Shown here piece after piece: positions 54,597 to 63,456 of a stretch of 64,000 nucleotides of DNA (position 1 is the first letter of the stretch; the number at the start of each line of letters is the position of its first letter). A model generated the notes under the pieces. The model had not been told where the DNA came from and searched no databases. It saw only the letters and a program-made list of their open reading frames with translations. This DNA comes from Candidatus Obscuribacterales bacterium (GTDB lineage Bacteria > Cyanobacteriota > Vampirovibrionia > Obscuribacterales > Obscuribacteraceae): assembly GCA_019752635.1 (NCBI GenBank), contig JAIELX010000016.1:1-64000 (forward strand). The letters run 5' to 3'. The position numbers were made by a program, and so were the translations under genes.

Positions 54597-56372
54597 CTAG
54601 AACTGAACAAAGAGTCTGCTACCCAGGACGAAGATTCCGGGCTGAGGGCCTGTGCCTCCAGGCGACCAAATGTACTGCACGTCCGGAGAAACTGAAACAT
54701 TCTTGTTCAGCTGAAACCGGTAATAAGCTTCCAGTGTCTTCTCACCGCGATGGTGCCTACCAGGGTTAATCTGAGCGAGGTTGGCATTTACACCCGCCAG
54801 GGTTGTCGGAGCAGCTTCTCCATTCAATGCGAGAAAAGCCGGCGTGGCCGGCGTCACCGCTTCGCGCGAATATGGCAATACCTGTCCGTAAGCAATACCG
54901 AGAACATCATCAGGGCGCTTCTTAAAGAAGCTCGACATCGGAATCTCCAATCCCGTCGACCAGCTCGCGCGTGAAGAAAGCAGCCCGCCAAGCAAGACTT
55001 CACCGATCTGTTTATCATTGAAAGCATAGCGCCCCCAAAGACCAATGTTCTTCCAAACTTTCTGATCAAAGTTCATGTACATGCCACAGGGCCTGCTGCC
55101 CGTGGTGACGCCCCCCGGAATGAGAGACAGCACCGACGTTCCCGATATATCAACAGGTGTCACGAAAGGAGTCGGACTGCCACCACGAAAGTTGAAATTC
55201 CAAAATCCGACGCGAAGGTTCCCTTCCTTCTCTTTGAAGCGATGCCCGAGCTGAAACTCATAGTTGCCGCCCACAGAGCCGAAGTAGTCTCTGTTCGTTA
55301 GACTGGTAATGCCGCCCGTCAATCGGGCGAAGGCTTTGTCGCGTAGCAAAGATCGCTCAACTTGAAACACAGTGGCCGGACCATTAAAGTTCGGACGCCA
55401 GGAAATGCTGTTAACAAACTGGGTATTGATGAACTGAAGTGATTCACTGTTTGCATAGTTATTGTTGTCGAACATGTTGCCGAAGTAAATCAATCCGGCT
55501 TTGTAATTGCCCTTCCAGTTCTTGCTCCAGCGCAGGTCCTGGCTGTAGTAGGCTTGCTCAAGGCTGAAAGTTGGACGAAGAGAGTTGCTGTTGTTGTTGT
55601 TGATGATCAAGTTCCGCAACTGAACTTCATTCAATCCGGAGTTATAGGGACTGGCGTTGGCATCCACCAGGTCGTTGATGGGGCTGAGCAAGTATTTGTT
55701 GCGAGGGAAGAACCGTCCTGCCGCTGCTGTAAGACGCGTGTACAGGTAACCATCCTGCAGGGTTGAGTCCGGAGAGGCCTCATACACTCGCGCCAACACA
55801 TTTACACGAGAACGCAAATTGACCGCCGTCGAATCGCGATCTGTTTTTCCAGAATCCGTCTGCGGCTGAAAGGCGAAGTCTCCAGAGACCTTCACTTTCT
55901 CAAGCAGGTTAACGCGATCATTCAACAGAGTGAGCTTGTCGGAAATATGCGCCGCCGGCGCCACCTCACTTTTGTAAGCCTGAATCGCAAGTTTTCCTTT
56001 GACTACTCTAAAGACATCGTCAAACTCTTCCGATAGATAGCCTATGTCGCGATAATCCTGCTCAGTAATCTGATGGGACGGTAGCCCGGCTACACGCGGC
56101 ATCATCTTCATGAAATAGGTGCCAAGCTCGTTGCGGGTTAGCAAACTGTCGGATGGTGGCTCAAGATTATGGCGAACGGCGAGATCGGTTAGATAGCGCC
56201 GGAGTACATCAGTACTGGTCACACCAACCGGCGTTTGCTCGCGACCGGAAAACTCGCCGGAAGGCTGAGCCAACGACTGATCACATGACAGCGTAGCCAA
56301 CAGGCAGACACTAAATACAGTGCCACAAAAAACCGAAGCAATATCCACCAGACGTCTAACAGAGACACGCAT
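54597..56372 (-). CDS. Outer-membrane porin, OprB/cyanobacterial type
   Basis: After a signal peptide (FCGTVFSVCLLATLSC) there is an SLH-like head (DSLLTRNELGTYFMKMMPRV, DIGYLSEEFDD), a short coiled coil (LTLLNDRVNLLEKVKVSGDF) and then about 400 residues of alternating beta strands ending in the aromatic LFVQF, as in outer-membrane barrels. SLH plus coiled coil plus OprB barrel is the layout of cyanobacterial porins; the head here is shortened or diverged. Such porins pass small solutes or ions and anchor the outer membrane to the wall. I set the start at ATG 56372 for the signal peptide; the frame is open to GTG 56495, and no start has a good ribosome site. Confidence 0.84.
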   Translation of the reverse strand: MRVSVRRLVDIASVFCGTVFSVCLLATLSCDQSLAQPSGEFSGREQTPVGVTSTDVLRRYLTDLAVRHNLEPPSDSLLTRNELGTYFMKMMPRVAGLPSHQITEQDYRDIGYLSEEFDDVFRVVKGKLAIQAYKSEVAPAAHISDKLTLLNDRVNLLEKVKVSGDFAFQPQTDSGKTDRDSTAVNLRSRVNVLARVYEASPDSTLQDGYLYTRLTAAAGRFFPRNKYLLSPINDLVDANASPYNSGLNEVQLRNLIINNNNSNSLRPTFSLEQAYYSQDLRWSKNWKGNYKAGLIYFGNMFDNNNYANSESLQFINTQFVNSISWRPNFNGPATVFQVERSLLRDKAFARLTGGITSLTNRDYFGSVGGNYEFQLGHRFKEKEGNLRVGFWNFNFRGGSPTPFVTPVDISGTSVLSLIPGGVTTGSRPCGMYMNFDQKVWKNIGLWGRYAFNDKQIGEVLLGGLLSSRASWSTGLEIPMSSFFKKRPDDVLGIAYGQVLPYSREAVTPATPAFLALNGEAAPTTLAGVNANLAQINPGRHHRGEKTLEAYYRFQLNKNVSVSPDVQYIWSPGGTGPQPGIFVLGSRLFVQF

Positions 56373-56495
56373 CAGCAGTTTGGGCCACCGGTACCAGCAC
56401 TGCACAATCTTACTACGCCGAGCCACGTGCCCCGAGGAATGATCGCAAGTCATGACATTGAGATCTAGCGCTTCTTGATTTGTATCAATGCGCAC

Positions 56496-56929
56496 ACATT
56501 AAGGGGTGTAATTCCCAAAGTCACCCGAGAATCGCTTGAGAACCGGGTTGTGGAGCACCGAACATCCACGTTTTCTGTTGTCTATCGGTGGCAATTAGTG
56601 TCCTTTGGACACATCGCCAGCATGCTGCAAATGGCGATACAGGCGTCCCGCACTGGATATACAACACTCTATCCTTTTATTGCTAATTTGGAGGGATTGT
56701 TGCTATCCACCCCTTTTCTAAACATTAAATGCCTGGTAGAGTCTTTAATCATTAATTCTCGAAGGCAGAATTTGACGCCTAAGAGGGGTTTAACAAATGG
56801 TCGGTACGTCCGCTGAGTCGTTCTATAGATAGGAAACTGCTCTCAGTTGACATCGGCATTACAAGGTTAAACGACAATTAGTCCGGGGTTTTTCAAATTA
56901 GCGTCTGGCGTTTGGTACGAGGTAAGACA
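56496..56929. other. 434-base divergent intergenic region
   Basis: It separates the porin and the response regulator and must hold promoters for both. It is AT-rich with T- and A-tracts. A TTGACA at about 56846 has no good -10 at the right distance, so no promoter is called. A 113-codon frame (56475-56816) has no coding signature. No RNA gene or repeat is seen. Confidence 0.4.
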
Positions 56930-57637
56930 GTGAGCAGCACTAGCACTAGCAGCAGCAGCGGGATGAAGATCCTGATTATCGAGGACGACGTGAATATTGC
57001 GCGTCTGATCGAACTTGAATTGGGTTACGAGGGCTATCAGGTGCACGTCGCCCACGACGGCAATCAAGGCATAGACCTTTTCAAGAAAGAGCAACCGGAG
57101 CTGGTGCTTCTGGATATCATGTTGCCCGGGCTCGATGGCGTTGAGGTTTGCAAACGCCTTCGCGCAATTTCCAAAATTCCGATCATCATGCTTACAGCGA
57201 AAGATGGCGTTCAAGACCGCGTTGTCGGACTCGACAGTGGCGCCGACGATTACCTCACGAAGCCTTTCGCGACCGAAGAATTATTAGCGCGTATCAGAGC
57301 AGTAATGCGTCGCAAACCGCAAGAGGGCATCCTCACATACGCGGATTTGTGGATGGACCAACTCAACCGTATCGTCAAGCGTGGCGAGCGTCAGCTGGAT
57401 CTCAGAGCGAAGGAATTCGACCTGCTCCGCCTTTTCATGCAGTATCCGGAGCAAGTGCTTTCACGCGAATTCATTTTCGACAAAGTGTGGGGCTATGACT
57501 TCATCGGTGAATCGAACGTCATCGAAGTGTACATCCGATATTTGCGCTCCAAACTTGAAGATGGCAACTCCAAGCGCTTGATCCAAACCGTTCGCGGTGA
57601 GGGTTATGTTCTTCGCGAAGAAGAGCCGTCCAGATAA
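56930..57637 (+). CDS. OmpR/PhoB-family response regulator (orphan)
   Basis: A receiver domain (ILIIEDDVNIARLIELEL; phospho-Asp in LVLLDIMLPGLDG; Lys in DYLTKPFATEEL) is joined to a winged-helix DNA-binding domain (ILTYADLWMDQLNRIVKRGE, LRAKEFDLLRLFMQYPEQVL, YIRYLRSKLED, RGEGYVL). It acts as a phosphorylation-controlled transcription factor. A Ser/Thr-rich head of about 11 residues precedes the receiver. GTG 56930 has GAGG seven bases upstream and is preferred over TTG 56912. No histidine kinase is adjacent, so its sensor is unknown. It faces away from the porin gene, which could be a target. Confidence 0.93.
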   Translation: MSSTSTSSSSGMKILIIEDDVNIARLIELELGYEGYQVHVAHDGNQGIDLFKKEQPELVLLDIMLPGLDGVEVCKRLRAISKIPIIMLTAKDGVQDRVVGLDSGADDYLTKPFATEELLARIRAVMRRKPQEGILTYADLWMDQLNRIVKRGERQLDLRAKEFDLLRLFMQYPEQVLSREFIFDKVWGYDFIGESNVIEVYIRYLRSKLEDGNSKRLIQTVRGEGYVLREEEPSR

Positions 57638-57674
57638 CGGCTAAGAAGCGATTGTGCGCCGAGCGCACCGCTAA

Positions 57675-57968
57675 TTACATCAATTGATGCGTTAGAGAAG
57701 CGTGACAGTCCGTCGCGCTTCTCTTTTTTTCCACAAAATCCCGCCACAAAATCCAATTCTCGACGTCACTGGTTCCAGCTATCAAATGAAGCTCCCATGC
57801 GATAGAGTTAATCGGTTTCGCCGAACTACCTGATACGCAGCCGGACGGACGCCAGAAGCGCCCCTCATGCATATCCGACAGCTCCCACCTTCCGCATCCG
57901 ATCAGCGAAAGACTAAAACAGACTACTGTGGGAAAAACCGAACAAACCTGAGCGGATAGAACTTGCAT
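57675..57968 (-). CDS. Possible small lipoprotein
   Basis: A 97-codon frame starting with ATG at 57968. The N-terminus has a hydrophobic stretch ending in a lipobox-like LSLIGCGRWEL, so a small lipoprotein is conceivable. Against it, the 3' end overlaps the terminator of the regulator gene and the ribosome site is weak (GGG). The rest has no family signature. Kept as a low-confidence call. Confidence 0.3.
   Translation of the reverse strand: MQVLSAQVCSVFPTVVCFSLSLIGCGRWELSDMHEGRFWRPSGCVSGSSAKPINSIAWELHLIAGTSDVENWILWRDFVEKKRSATDCHASLTHQLM
57694..57730 (+). terminator. Rho-independent terminator after the response regulator
   Basis: AGAGAAGCG and CGCTTCTCT form a 9-bp stem followed by a run of seven or more T. 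It ends the OmpR-type regulator transcript. Confidence 0.85.
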
Positions 57969-58042
57969 ATTTACCCGGTGTAAAGTTATGATAAGTGCTT
58001 AAGATGTAAGTTGGAGTCCCGGTCGTAACGGACCAAAGGTCG

Positions 58043-58330
58043 ATGTCTATGACTACACTCAGTGAAGCAAGATTGGGCGCTGGAGGCCGCGAAACATCCT
58101 TTTTCGTGGATATCCTCACGCAGTCTCCCTCCGGCAGCTGGGTGCTCAGTTTGCCAAGCAGGCTCCAGCCGTACCAGGATGAGCTTGAACTGCTCCTTGG
58201 CAGAGCGTTCGCCGGAAGACCGCGCTGTCAGGAGAACCTGGAATTAGCCCAACAGCTTACTTTGAACTGGTGTATCTCGAAGTGCCGCAAGCAAGGCATC
58301 ACGCTGGAAGAGTGCCTCAGCAGCGACTAG
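58043..58330 (+). CDS. Small protein of unknown function
   Basis: A 95-residue protein, without signal peptide, with a central segment SFFVDILTQSPSGSWVLSLP and a helical C-terminal part containing two Cys (NWCISKCRKQGITLEECL). AAAGG precedes ATG 58043 closely and fits ATG 58049 better. A terminator follows within 30 bases, which supports a real transcript. Family not recognised. Confidence 0.6.
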   Translation: MSMTTLSEARLGAGGRETSFFVDILTQSPSGSWVLSLPSRLQPYQDELELLLGRAFAGRPRCQENLELAQQLTLNWCISKCRKQGITLEECLSSD

Positions 58331-58357
58331 CTCGAGTTTATGACACGTCCAAATAGT

Positions 58358-58392
58358 AGAGCCCGCCGCAAGCGACGGGCTCTTTTGTTTTT
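58358..58392 (+). terminator. Rho-independent terminator
   Basis: AGAGCCCG and CGGGCTCT form an 8-bp stem around a 10-base loop, followed by TTTTGTTTTT. It closes the 58043 gene transcript and lies between it and the convergent gyrA. Confidence 0.85.
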
Positions 58393-58422
58393 CGATTGCC
58401 TTTCAGGCATTTGCCTGCGGGC

Positions 58423-60999
58423 TTACGCTTCGCCGTCGCCTTCCGGCTTGGACGGGGGCGGTGCGTCGAGTCCCTCACCTTCGATATCCACATCAGCTTC
58501 AACAACCGGCGTAACGGATACAACCTGGTCATCTTTGAGCTGCTGCAACCGAACGCCTGTGGCCATGCGTCCTTGCATGCTTATATCGTCCGTTCTCTGA
58601 CGGACAACGACACCACCTTGAGTGGCAATCACGACTTCGTTGCCCGGACGCACTACGCGCAGGCTGGCCATTTTTGATTTGGCGCTCTTGAACTTTGTAC
58701 CGATAATGCCAAGGCCTGCACGTCCCTGCTGACGGAATTCATCTAACATTACTCGCTTACCGTAACCATCATTGGTCACGAACAGAAGCGAGCATTCCGG
58801 CGTCGGTTCAAACACATCGAAGCCAACAATCTTGTCGGTCTCACGCAGAGCTATGGCCCTCACGCCGCGAGCGGAACGTCCGAGCGGACGAACCTCCTCC
58901 TCGCTATAACGAATGCACATACCATCGGACGTACCGATGATGATGTCGCACTTGTTATTGGAGCGCCGCACCCAGCCGAGCTGATCTTTCTCGCCATTGT
59001 TCTCACCAAGGCTGATAGCGATGATGCCGGACTTTCTGATGTTGCCGAACTCCGCAATTGCAACTTTCTTGATTTGCCCTTGCAACGTTAGCATCACAAA
59101 GAAGTTGTTCTCTTCCTTGAAGCTCTCGTCTTCCACAGGAATAACAGTGGTGACCGTATCGTCCTGGCCAATCGGAATCAAGTTGACCATTGCCAGCCCT
59201 CGAGCCGAGCGGCTCGATTCCGGAATGTCCATAACGTCGATTGCATAGACCTGACCGCGATTTGTGAAAACCAACAACTTGTCGTGCGTGTTGGCTACAA
59301 AGAAGTGCTGCAGGTCATCCTCATCCTTAGTCTTCACGCCTGAGACACCACGGGTGTTCCGGCGCTGACGGCGGAACGTATCGAGCGGAGTGCGCTTGAT
59401 ATAGTCCTGCGTTGTGATGAAGATGGCCATCCGCTCGTTAGGAATGAGGTCCTTAGCAGTGATATCTTTGCCATCCGAAGATGAGTCGATGATCGTCGTA
59501 CGCCGCTCGTCGCCGAATTTTTCCTTGATAGCGGTCAGCTCTTCCTTGATTATCGCCAGCACGCGCTCGCGTTTGGCAAGAATGTCCTTGTAGTCGGCGA
59601 TCTTGACCATTTCTTCATCATAGCTTTTCTGAATCTTGTCACGTTCCATTCCGGTCAAGCGACGCAGTTGCATTTCCAGAATGGCGTTTGCTTGAGGTTC
59701 GCTTAGCTCGAAGCGCTCGATCAAAGCGGCTCTGGCTTGTTCTGCGGCAGGCGAGTTTCGGATGATCTTGATCACTTCATCCAAATGTCCTAGCGCTTTG
59801 AGGTACCCCTCCAAAATGTGCGCCTTGTCTTCTGCTTTCTTCAGCAAGAACTTAGTACGCCTGGTCACAACTTCTTCGCGGTGGCGAATGAAGTCGTCGA
59901 TAATACCTGCCAGGGACAAGGTCGCAGGCAAGCCGCTGAGCGGTTTCTTGCCAGGTTCACCTGCATCCGCCCGCGCCGGGATCAGAGCCAGCGTGTTAAC
60001 CGGGAACGATTGCTGCAGCTGAGTGTGCTTGTACAAGTTGTTCAACACAACTTCGGGGTGAGCATCACGCTTAAGCTCGATAACAACTCTCAATCCGGAG
60101 CGGTCGGTTTCATCATTTACGTCGCTGATGCCACTTATTTTTTCTTCCTTCACCAGGTCTGCAACGCGCTTGGTGAAAGCTTCCGGACCCACCATGTACG
60201 GCAACGAAGTAACAATGATACCCATGCGCGATTGTCGTCCGCCCGAACCGGGTATCTGTTCAATTGTCGCAACGCCGCGTACCGGAATGGAACCGCGACC
60301 GGTGTTGTAAGCTTCGCGAATACCGTCGCGTCCGAGGATAATTCCGCCGAACGGGAAATCAGGTCCCTTGATATATTCCATCAATCCATTGGAATCCAGT
60401 GCTGGATTGTCAATCTTCGCGATACAACCATCAACAACTTCGCTCAAGTTGTGAGGCGGTATGTTGGTTGCCATACCCACCGCGATTCCGGCAGATCCAT
60501 TAAGGAGCAGCACAGGAACTCGCGCAGGCAGAACAACTGGCTCTCGGCGGCTATCATCGAAATTCGGTCTTGTGTCTACAGTTTCGAAGTCGATGTCGGC
60601 AAGCAGCTCCATGGCGAGCGGCGCCAGCTTCGCTTCCGTGTAACGCATGGCGGCGGGCGGATTATCGAGATCGCCGAAGTTACCGTGTCCATTGATCAAC
60701 ACGTATCTACTGGCTGACGGTTGCGCCAGACGCACCAAAGCCTCATAAATAGCGGAGTCACCGTGAGGGTGGAAGTTACCCATCACGTCTCCCACTGTTT
60801 TTGCAGCTTTGCGGAAACGCTCGTTGGGAGTTAGCCCCAACTCGTACATACCGTAAATGATCCGCCTGTGGACCGGCTTCAAGCCATCTCGCACATCCGG
60901 TATCGCGCGGCTGACAATTACAGACATCGCGTAGTCAATGAACGACTTACGCATTTCGTCCCGTAATTCAACCGTGACAATTCTCTCGCCGCTACTCAA
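58423..60999 (-). CDS. gyrA: DNA gyrase subunit A
   Basis: The DNA-cutting subunit of gyrase, 858 residues. The active-site Tyr is in AAMRYTEAKL, and the helix of the quinolone-determining region reads HPHGDSAIYEALVRLAQ, with Ser and Glu at positions 83 and 87 of E. coli numbering (wild-type-like). The coiled-coil gate and six-bladed C-terminal domain follow. The GyrA box is not the usual QRRGGKG but QRRNTRGVSG, as in cyanobacterial-type sequences with TRG. The tail is acidic and Pro-rich. A ParC identity is less likely because of the long complete C-terminal domain, but the degenerate box leaves some doubt. Start is TTG with GGTGGAG eight bases upstream. Confidence 0.94.
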   Translation of the reverse strand: MSSGERIVTVELRDEMRKSFIDYAMSVIVSRAIPDVRDGLKPVHRRIIYGMYELGLTPNERFRKAAKTVGDVMGNFHPHGDSAIYEALVRLAQPSASRYVLINGHGNFGDLDNPPAAMRYTEAKLAPLAMELLADIDFETVDTRPNFDDSRREPVVLPARVPVLLLNGSAGIAVGMATNIPPHNLSEVVDGCIAKIDNPALDSNGLMEYIKGPDFPFGGIILGRDGIREAYNTGRGSIPVRGVATIEQIPGSGGRQSRMGIIVTSLPYMVGPEAFTKRVADLVKEEKISGISDVNDETDRSGLRVVIELKRDAHPEVVLNNLYKHTQLQQSFPVNTLALIPARADAGEPGKKPLSGLPATLSLAGIIDDFIRHREEVVTRRTKFLLKKAEDKAHILEGYLKALGHLDEVIKIIRNSPAAEQARAALIERFELSEPQANAILEMQLRRLTGMERDKIQKSYDEEMVKIADYKDILAKRERVLAIIKEELTAIKEKFGDERRTTIIDSSSDGKDITAKDLIPNERMAIFITTQDYIKRTPLDTFRRQRRNTRGVSGVKTKDEDDLQHFFVANTHDKLLVFTNRGQVYAIDVMDIPESSRSARGLAMVNLIPIGQDDTVTTVIPVEDESFKEENNFFVMLTLQGQIKKVAIAEFGNIRKSGIIAISLGENNGEKDQLGWVRRSNNKCDIIIGTSDGMCIRYSEEEVRPLGRSARGVRAIALRETDKIVGFDVFEPTPECSLLFVTNDGYGKRVMLDEFRQQGRAGLGIIGTKFKSAKSKMASLRVVRPGNEVVIATQGGVVVRQRTDDISMQGRMATGVRLQQLKDDQVVSVTPVVEADVDIEGEGLDAPPPSKPEGDGEA

Positions 61000-61044
61000 G
61001 ATGCTTTCTCCACCTGAAAATTAGCACTGCCGACACAAAATGAA

Positions 61045-61053
61045 AGTATAGCA
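61045..61053 (-). promoter_or_regulatory. Candidate extended -10 promoter of gyrA
   Basis: On the minus strand TGCTATACT fits the extended -10 pattern TGnTATAAT, about 45-55 bases before the gyrA start codon. No good -35 lies upstream, as is allowed for extended -10 promoters. The rest of the 304-base gyrA-lysS gap shows no gene. Confidence 0.45.
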
Positions 61054-61303
61054 TGCGCACTAAACCCTGTTCTGAAGCGGTGTTTAGCCATTACAGCAGG
61101 TTCACTTTTGGATATACGACAGAGCCGTCCATTACGTTTTTAAGAGCTGAAAACGCTTCCGAATCAGCAATTCAAAAATGCACTAGTCCTCAGTTCGCAG
61201 ACTTTCCAATAACAATTAAATTTACGACTATGAACCAATGTATTTAAGGAAAGCTGTCTTTATGGCACACTTGTCAGTTCACTCGAGTTCGGGGGAGAAA
61301 TAA

Positions 61304-62812
61304 GTGACTGTGACTGCACCAGAGGGCGGACGACTGCGGGCCGAGCGCCTGCGTAAACTTAATGCGCTTCGTGAGCAAGGAGTGAATCCTTATCCTTACA
61401 GCTTCAAGCGTACGCACTACGCGCAAGAACTGCACACCAAATACGAATCTCTGCCGGCGAACACCGAGACGGAAGACGTCGTCAGCATTTGCGGCCGCGT
61501 GCTGAACGAGCGCAACACTTGGCTGTTCGTCGACGTTTTCGATGAATCAGGCAAGATTCAGCTCTTTTGCCATAAAGAAAGCCTGCCCGCTGCGGAACTC
61601 GAGAAGTTGCGCCTCATGGATAAAGGCGATTTCATCGGCGCAACGGGAACGATTCGTCGCACTAAAGCCGGCGAATTGTCCATTCGAGTGACTTCGTATG
61701 AGGTTCTCGGCAAATCGCTGCTGCCTCTGCCGCTGAGCTGGGACGGATTTACCGACGTGGAAGCCCGCTACAGGCAGCGCCATGTCGACATGATCATCAA
61801 CCCTTCCGTGCGCGAAACGCTGAAGAAGAGAAGTCTTGCCATACGCACCATGCGCGAGTTTCTTGATGATCGCGGCTACTATGAAATCGAAACGCCGGTG
61901 TTGCAGGTCGAAGCAGGCGGAGCTGATGCACGCCCGTTCATCACTCACCACAATGCGTTGGACATTGGGCTCTATATGAGAATCGCAACCGAGCTTCACC
62001 TGAAAAGGTTGATTATCGGTGGATTTGAAAAGGTTTACGAGATCGGGCGCATCTTCCGCAACGAAGGTATCAGCACCAAGCACAACCCCGAGTTCACTAT
62101 GATGGAGCTCTATTGCGCTTACGGCGACTACCTGGAATTGATGGACTTCGCCGAAGAGATGATTCTACATATCGTGGAAAAAGTCTGCGGTGGTCCCAAA
62201 GTAAACTACCAGGGCACCGAAATCGATTTCACTCGCCCGTGGCGCCGCGTCACCATGCGCGACGCCGTACTGGAAGCAACAGGCGTCGACGCTGACACTC
62301 TTGCCACCATGGATGATGCTCGCGCTGTTGCAAAAAAACTCGGCATCGAACTCAAGCATGAGGAAACACCAGGAGAAGTCATCAACACTTTGTTTGAGGA
62401 GAAGGTTGAAGCCACATTCATTCAACCGACTTTCCTGATTGATTATCCGGTAGAGATTTCGCCTCTGACCAAGAGACACCGCACAAAAAAAGGTCTGGTC
62501 GAACGCTTCGAGTTGTTCATGTTCGGTCGCGAGCACGCCAACGGTTACAGCGAGTTGTCCGATCCGCTTGATCAGCGAGCAAGGCTGGAGGACCAGGCGC
62601 GCAGGAAAGAACAAGGCAACGAAGAAGCTCAGCCGCTCGACTTGGACTTTATTGAAGCCATGGAATACGGGATGCCCCCGACCATGGGCATTGGAATCGG
62701 CATTGACCGACTGGTCATGCTTCTGACGGACTCGGCTTCGATTCGAGATGTAATTGCATTTCCGACCATGAAACCGATTCCGCGCCAGGATCGCCCGGCC
62801 ACGGAAGAATAG
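61304..62812 (+). CDS. lysS: Lysyl-tRNA synthetase, class II
   Basis: Charges tRNA-Lys with lysine in the cytosol. It has an N-terminal OB-fold anticodon domain (VSICGRVLNERNTWLFVDVFD, LFCHKE) and a class II catalytic core with motif 1 (RYRQRHVDMIINPSVRETL), motif 2 (GRIFRNEGISTKHNPEFTM) and motif 3 (GIGIGIDRLVMLLTD). It ends in SIRDVIAFPTMKP, typical of LysS. The length of 502 is normal. Start GTG has GGGGGAG six bases upstream. It is divergent from gyrA and about 40 bases before the next gene, which may be cotranscribed. Confidence 0.97.
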   Translation: MTVTAPEGGRLRAERLRKLNALREQGVNPYPYSFKRTHYAQELHTKYESLPANTETEDVVSICGRVLNERNTWLFVDVFDESGKIQLFCHKESLPAAELEKLRLMDKGDFIGATGTIRRTKAGELSIRVTSYEVLGKSLLPLPLSWDGFTDVEARYRQRHVDMIINPSVRETLKKRSLAIRTMREFLDDRGYYEIETPVLQVEAGGADARPFITHHNALDIGLYMRIATELHLKRLIIGGFEKVYEIGRIFRNEGISTKHNPEFTMMELYCAYGDYLELMDFAEEMILHIVEKVCGGPKVNYQGTEIDFTRPWRRVTMRDAVLEATGVDADTLATMDDARAVAKKLGIELKHEETPGEVINTLFEEKVEATFIQPTFLIDYPVEISPLTKRHRTKKGLVERFELFMFGREHANGYSELSDPLDQRARLEDQARRKEQGNEEAQPLDLDFIEAMEYGMPPTMGIGIGIDRLVMLLTDSASIRDVIAFPTMKPIPRQDRPATEE

Positions 62813-62852
62813 ACGCATAGCTGTCGAAAATCGTGATGCAGAGGTTGAACCG

Positions 62853-63365
62853 ATGAACCTATTCAAGTTCTACAGGTACAAAAATCGCGCTGTAATTCCT
62901 TCAATGGTTCTCACCGAGGCCGGCCTGATAGTCGAAGGCAATCCCGTAGAGGTTCTCGAAATCGACCATCCTGAGCTACCGCAGATCTTACGCGAAGCAC
63001 TTTGCGCCAGCCCGGGAAAAGAAGAACCGTCCGCCGAAAATGACGAAGGTCCCAAGTCGGTAGTTCTTGAAGCATTGCAGCTGAAGAAGTGGCGTGATTT
63101 CGAACAAGAGGCTTTACTCTACACCGTTCATCGCACCGACAAAACAGTCGAACTACATGTTACAGGCCGAGGAAACGACGGATTCTGGAAGCGAGACGAC
63201 ACGAAAAAGACCACCTTGGACACCACGTGCTGGCCTGAAACGGTAGCGCAGGCCCTGGCGAAACTTATGGTAGACAACAAGCCCGTGGCCGACAAACCCG
63301 TGCGCCTGCTGGGCGGACCTGCCGCCGCACCGTTGGCGCTTCCACCACCAAAACCGAACGAGTAG
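62853..63365 (+). CDS. Protein of unknown function downstream of lysS
   Basis: A 170-residue soluble protein. Residues 8-55 look like short beta strands (NRAVIPSMVLTEAGLIVEG, PVEVLEIDHPELPQIL), then an alpha/beta part (WRDFEQEALLYTVHRTDKTV, ELHVTGRGNDGFWKRD) and a Pro/Ala tail. No signal peptide, motif or family recognised. Its position 40 bases after lysS on the same strand suggests a shared transcript. Confidence 0.68.
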   Translation: MNLFKFYRYKNRAVIPSMVLTEAGLIVEGNPVEVLEIDHPELPQILREALCASPGKEEPSAENDEGPKSVVLEALQLKKWRDFEQEALLYTVHRTDKTVELHVTGRGNDGFWKRDDTKKTTLDTTCWPETVAQALAKLMVDNKPVADKPVRLLGGPAAAPLALPPPKPNE

Positions 63366-63456
63366 GGATCAAACTACAAGAGCGAATATGTCCTGCCAGG
63401 CGACCGGTCAGCAGATTCGGTAATTAGACAAGGCATCCATTGCGGGCCTGCAAAAC

